From Bombilactobacillus thymidiniphilus (GTDB lineage Bacteria > Bacillota > Bacilli > Lactobacillales > Lactobacillaceae): DNA of 64,000 nt. Location of the stretch: assembly GCF_023380245.1 (NCBI RefSeq), contig NZ_CP093365.1, forward strand, positions 1,054,001-1,118,000. The letters run 5' to 3'. Positions 61,041-64,000 of the stretch are shown here, in pieces. The notes under the pieces are model-generated. The model was not told where the DNA came from. It saw nothing but the letters and a program-made list of their open reading frames with translations, and made no database searches. A program made the position numbers and the translations under genes. Every line of letters starts with the position of its first letter. Position 1 is the stretch's first letter.

Positions 61041-63272
61041 TTACTTTTTATCTTTGGCTTGGTCATCTTTAGTTTTCTTGTCGTCTGCAGCAACTTCTTT
61101 TTCTTCAGCAGTATTATCCACAACCTTAATGTTGTCATTGTCTAGTACTGCTTTGAGATGCTTGCGTTTAGGATGATCCAAATAATAATCAGCAACTCGA
61201 TCTTCGATCTGATCTTGAATTACTCGTCGCAATGGTCGAGCACCAAGACTTGGATCATAACCAAGATCCACGATTTTCTCTTTGGCTGGTTGGGTAACTT
61301 CAATATCCAAGCCTTGATCGGCGATCATTTTGTTAGTATCAGCAATCATGAGATCAACGATCTTTAAGAGATTTTCTTTAGATAATGGAGCAAATTCAAT
61401 AATACCATCGAATCGATTAATAAACTCGGGCTTAAAGTAATTGCTTAATTTATCCAAGACAGAATGGGTCTTACCTTCGTTTTCAGCACCAAAACCAACA
61501 TTAGCTTCAACTTCGCCTTGACCAGCGTTAGAAGTCATAATAATAATTGTGTCTTTAAAACTAACAGTCCGCCCTTGAGAATCAGTTAGACGTCCATCAT
61601 CTAAAATCTGCAAGAACATGTGCAATACATCAGGGTGTGCTTTTTCAATTTCATCTAACAATATTAAACTATAAGGATGACGGCGCACTCTTTCAGTTAA
61701 TTGACCAGCTTCTTCATAGCCCACATACCCCGGAGGTGAACCGATTAGCTTGGAAACACTGTGTTTTTCCATATATTCCGACATATCAAAGCGGATCATG
61801 GAATCTTCACTGCCAAATAATTCTTTAGCTAGTTGTTTAGCAAGTTCTGTTTTACCAACACCAGTTGGACCAACGAATAGGAAAGAACCAATTGGGCGAC
61901 CAGTTTTATTGAAACCAACACGATTACGTCTAATAGCACGGCTAACTTGTTCGACAGCTTTATTTTGACCAATAACATTAGCTTCCAAGTCAGAAGTTAA
62001 ATTACGTAATTGTTCTTGTTCTTGCGATTTCAATTCACCAACTGGGATATTAGTCCGTTGTTCTACGATGTGCTCAATATCTTTTTCGTTAACAGTAGGT
62101 TCTTTTTGCGTATCTGTTTTATTATCACGTACTGCTTCGAGTTTTTTGACTTGATCGCGATAAAAAGCAGCTTTTTCATAGTCTTCATTACGCAAAGAAG
62201 TTTGCTTATTACTCTCAGCTTCCTTGAGTTTTCTTTCAATATCTTTAGGATCTACAGGACTCAAAGTTAGATTCTTTTTAGAACCAGCCTCATCTAATAA
62301 GTCGATTGCTTTATCAGGCAAAAAGCGATCTTGAATGTAGCGATTAGACAAGGTAGCAGCTGCTTTGATAGCGCCTTCAGTGTATTTAACGTGATGATAA
62401 CTTTCGTACTTGGGTTCCAAACCTTTTAAGATTTGGACGGTTTGATCAACAGATGGTTCATTAACTTCAACTGGTTGTAATCGACGAGCTAAAGCGGAAT
62501 CTTTTTCGATTTGGCGATATTCATTGAAAGTAGTAGCACCAATTAATTGCAATTCACCACGAGCTAAGGCTGGTTTTAGCACATTACCAGCGTCCATACC
62601 GCCCTCAGCATTGCCAGCACCAACGATTTCATGAATCTCATCAATAAATAAAATAATATCTTTGTTATTTTGCAAAGCGTCGATTAATTCTTGCAAGCGT
62701 TGTTCAAATTGACCACGCACACCAGTACCTTGCACTAGCGAAACGACATCTAGGCGAATAACGCGTTTGTTTTGCAACTTTTCAGGAACTTCGCCGTCTA
62801 CGATTTTTTGTGCCAGACCTTCAACAACTGCTGTCTTACCGACACCGGCTTCCCCAATCAAAACAGGATTATTTTTTGTTCTACGATTTAAAATTTCAAT
62901 GACACGATCAATTTCTTTATCACGACCAACTACTGGATCAATCTTACCGTCTTTGGCTTGGGCAGTTAGATCAACACCAAATTGATCCAAGACACCACTA
63001 CCCGAACCATTGTTGCCACCACCATTACCACCTTGTGGTTGCATTGGTTGTTGTCGATGTACGGATCTTTGGGGCTCTATGGCACCAAATAATTCGCTGA
63101 GATCACCAAAACCAAATGGATCATTATTCATATTTGAATTACCTCCCATTGCTTGTTGTTCTCTCAATTTTTGATAACAGTTTTGGCACAGATTAATTTC
63201 TGCACGATGACCATTAACATTAGTATAGAGATGGATGGTTGCTTCATTTTTGTGACAATTTTGACAAAGCAT
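61041..63272 (-). CDS. clpE: ATP-dependent Clp protease ATP-binding subunit ClpE
   Basis: A 743-residue AAA+ unfoldase of class I with two ATPase modules; it passes aggregated proteins to ClpP. The N-terminal four-Cys zinc finger (C3, C6, C29, C32 in [10 protein letters not shown] and LCQNCYQKL) is the mark of ClpE. Walker A of module 1 is [10 protein letters not shown], of module 2 [10 protein letters not shown]; the UVR motif [18 protein letters not shown] lies between. The tail is acidic/basic repeats ([12 protein letters not shown]). ATG at 63272 is chosen because ClpE relatives begin [10 protein letters not shown]; the SD (AAAGGTGG) spacing is long. The promoter carries a CIRCE element. 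Confidence 0.95.
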   Translation of the reverse strand: MLCQNCHKNEATIHLYTNVNGHRAEINLCQNCYQKLREQQAMGGNSNMNNDPFGFGDLSELFGAIEPQRSVHRQQPMQPQGGNGGGNNGSGSGVLDQFGVDLTAQAKDGKIDPVVGRDKEIDRVIEILNRRTKNNPVLIGEAGVGKTAVVEGLAQKIVDGEVPEKLQNKRVIRLDVVSLVQGTGVRGQFEQRLQELIDALQNNKDIILFIDEIHEIVGAGNAEGGMDAGNVLKPALARGELQLIGATTFNEYRQIEKDSALARRLQPVEVNEPSVDQTVQILKGLEPKYESYHHVKYTEGAIKAAATLSNRYIQDRFLPDKAIDLLDEAGSKKNLTLSPVDPKDIERKLKEAESNKQTSLRNEDYEKAAFYRDQVKKLEAVRDNKTDTQKEPTVNEKDIEHIVEQRTNIPVGELKSQEQEQLRNLTSDLEANVIGQNKAVEQVSRAIRRNRVGFNKTGRPIGSFLFVGPTGVGKTELAKQLAKELFGSEDSMIRFDMSEYMEKHSVSKLIGSPPGYVGYEEAGQLTERVRRHPYSLILLDEIEKAHPDVLHMFLQILDDGRLTDSQGRTVSFKDTIIIMTSNAGQGEVEANVGFGAENEGKTHSVLDKLSNYFKPEFINRFDGIIEFAPLSKENLLKIVDLMIADTNKMIADQGLDIEVTQPAKEKIVDLGYDPSLGARPLRRVIQDQIEDRVADYYLDHPKRKHLKAVLDNDNIKVVDNTAEEKEVAADDKKTKDDQAKDKK

Positions 63273-63359
63273 TAAACACGTTTCCACCTTTCTTATGAAA
63301 ATATGATAGTCAATAAGCAACTATCACCTTGTTAGCTAAAATATTTTAGCTTGGTGCCA

Positions 63360-63388
63360 ATTATACAATTAGCACTCACCTATATCAA
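63360..63388 (-). promoter_or_regulatory. clpE promoter
   Basis: On the minus strand TTGATA (63383-63388) and TATAAT (63360-63365) with a 17-base spacer. The CIRCE element covers the -35 and most of the spacer, so HrcA binding should block RNA polymerase. Confidence 0.85.
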
Positions 63389-63395
63389 GTGCTAA
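63369..63395 (-). promoter_or_regulatory. CIRCE element (HrcA operator) of clpE
   Basis: TTAGCACTC-N9-AAGTGCTAA, differing from the consensus TTAGCACTC-N9-GAGTGCTAA only in the first base of the second arm. HrcA is known to bind it. It overlaps the clpE promoter and lies close to the start of the divergent small gene. Confidence 0.9.
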
Positions 63396-63419
63396 TTGCT
63401 AAAAAGACACTAAATTACA

Positions 63420-63440
63420 GACAATCTTTACTTGATTGTC
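63420..63440. promoter_or_regulatory. Palindromic operator candidate between clpE and the small gene
   Basis: Perfect inverted repeat GACAATC-N7-GATTGTC, 25 bases past the CIRCE element. It may be a binding site for another regulator or a transcript hairpin of the divergent gene. Confidence 0.4.
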
Positions 63441-63499
63441 GACCATATTATACAAGGTGTGTCATAATTATTACAATTATTTGCATCGAGGTGATGAAA

Positions 63500-63685
63500 A
63501 TGGATTACCGGCAATTATTGTCAGATTTAATAGACGGTAAAATTGATAAAATTGAAATAGATGAGCAGAGTTTTTTTGCCTTCAATCAAGCTTGGAAAGA
63601 ATGTACGAAACGTAAGCAAATTATAGGAACCGCTGGGCGTGGCGGGCATGTTATATACCGCTTTTCTGAAAGCGACAACAAGTGA
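63500..63685 (+). CDS. Hypothetical small protein upstream of ptsH
   Basis: A 61-residue soluble protein with no signal. It begins MDYRQLLSDLIDGKIDKIEIDEQSFFAF and ends in a Gly-rich strand GTAGRGGHVIYRFSESDNK. GAGGTG at 63488-63493 precedes ATG 63500 by 6 bases; upstream ATGs are not placed well. The same gene order (clpE, small gene, ptsH) seems conserved in lactobacilli as far as I recall, but no function is known. It may be expressed with ptsH. Confidence 0.7.
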   Translation: MDYRQLLSDLIDGKIDKIEIDEQSFFAFNQAWKECTKRKQIIGTAGRGGHVIYRFSESDNK

Positions 63686-63727
63686 GTTATAAAGGGCAAT
63701 CAACTGAGTATTTTGTTAGGAAAAAAC

Positions 63728-63756
63728 TTGCCTTGTATTTTGAATAATGTTAATGT
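63728..63756 (+). promoter_or_regulatory. Possible ptsH promoter
   Basis: TTGCCT at 63728-63733 and TAATGT at 63751-63756 with a 17-base spacer, giving a leader of ~60 bases to ptsH. Both hexamers are weak. Confidence 0.4.
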
Positions 63757-63821
63757 TGTTCATGTGTAAAGTTAACCCTTTTCATTTAAAATGAAAATTA
63801 TATATTAGCGAGGTTTTAGAC

Positions 63822-64000
63822 ATGGAAAAGAAAGATTTTAATATTATTGCAGAAACAGGAATTCACGCACGTCCCGCAACAATGTTGGTACAAACTGCTA
63901 GCAAGTTTAGTTCTGATATCAATTTGGAATATGATGGCAAAAATGTTAATTTGAAGTCCATTATGGGCGTTATGTCTTTGGGTGTTGGTCAAGGCGCCAA
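63822..64000 (+). CDS. ptsH: Phosphocarrier protein HPr (partial, cut by window end)
   Basis: The general phosphotransfer protein of the sugar PTS. The first ~59 residues are present: H15 in GIHARPATM is the phosphate carrier for EI and EII, and S46 in [13 protein letters not shown] is the regulatory site for HPr kinase, linked to carbon catabolite repression by CcpA. SD GAGG precedes the ATG. The end of the gene and ptsI, which normally follows, are outside the window. Confidence 0.97.
   Translation, partial: MEKKDFNIIAETGIHARPATMLVQTASKFSSDINLEYDGKNVNLKSIMGVMSLGVGQGA

Noticed and set aside
63300-63500. CtsR operator upstream of clpE
   Set aside because: No GGTCAAA-type direct repeat is seen; the CIRCE element explains the control region.

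Overview
The window is chromosomal DNA of a low-GC Gram-positive bacterium, almost certainly a member of the Lactobacillaceae. The evidence is one complete rRNA operon of Firmicutes type, a serS T-box, a GatCAB operon, ClpE with a CIRCE operator, a WxL surface-protein cassette, a POT peptide symporter, and a mevalonate gene cluster of the coccus/lactobacillus type. I do not name the species. No prophage, insertion sequence or CRISPR array was seen. Starts were reassigned wherever a Shine-Dalgarno sequence pointed to a different codon; TTG starts are frequent.

Layout. 1-3.8 kb: a WxL cell-surface cassette (tail of one WxL protein, a DUF916/DUF3324 protein, a second WxL protein) followed by an Mga-like regulator. 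3.8-10.7 kb: T-box-controlled serS, then 16S-23S-5S rRNA with two promoters and long RNase III-type processing stems, then tRNA-Asn and tRNA-Thr. 10.8-13.9 kb: a GNAT acetyltransferase, a frameshifted 3-methyladenine DNA glycosylase, a di/tripeptide symporter, and tRNA-Tyr/tRNA-Gln. 13.9-18.0 kb: envelope glycan genes (GntR regulator, O-antigen-ligase-like protein, WecG/TagA glycosyltransferase, GT4 glycosyltransferase). 18.0-23.7 kb: nadE, tRNA-Leu, a cold-shock protein, a cell-wall glucosaminidase, and xpt with a degenerate purK and purB. 23.8-34.8 kb: a housekeeping block pcrA-ligA-camS-gatCAB-dagK-rlmD.

34.9-37.8 kb: a minus-strand ABC importer of the TrpXYZ type. Its 5' leader encodes an 18-residue peptide with the run F-N-Y-N-Y-S-Y-W, followed by two mutually exclusive hairpins and an intrinsic terminator. 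I read this as a ribosome-mediated attenuator that senses aromatic amino acids; it is the most notable regulatory structure in the window.

37.9-50.2 kb: ilvE, an APC permease, a GH25-fold protein lacking the usual catalytic acids, an oxidoreductase, a DEAD-box helicase, tRNA-Arg, an unlisted 57-residue membrane protein, wecB, a beta-lactamase-fold hydrolase, GtrA, flavodoxin, map, a YihY-type membrane protein and galU. 50.3-53.9 kb: the upper mevalonate pathway (thiolase, HMG-CoA reductase, HMG-CoA synthase). 53.9-59 kb: a second RlmD-type rRNA methyltransferase, recX, ntdP, a membrane protein and prfC. 59-61 kb: a PadR-DUF1700-DUF4097 envelope-response operon. 61-64 kb: clpE under a CIRCE-overlapped promoter, a small conserved-looking gene and the start of ptsH (HPr), cut by the window edge.
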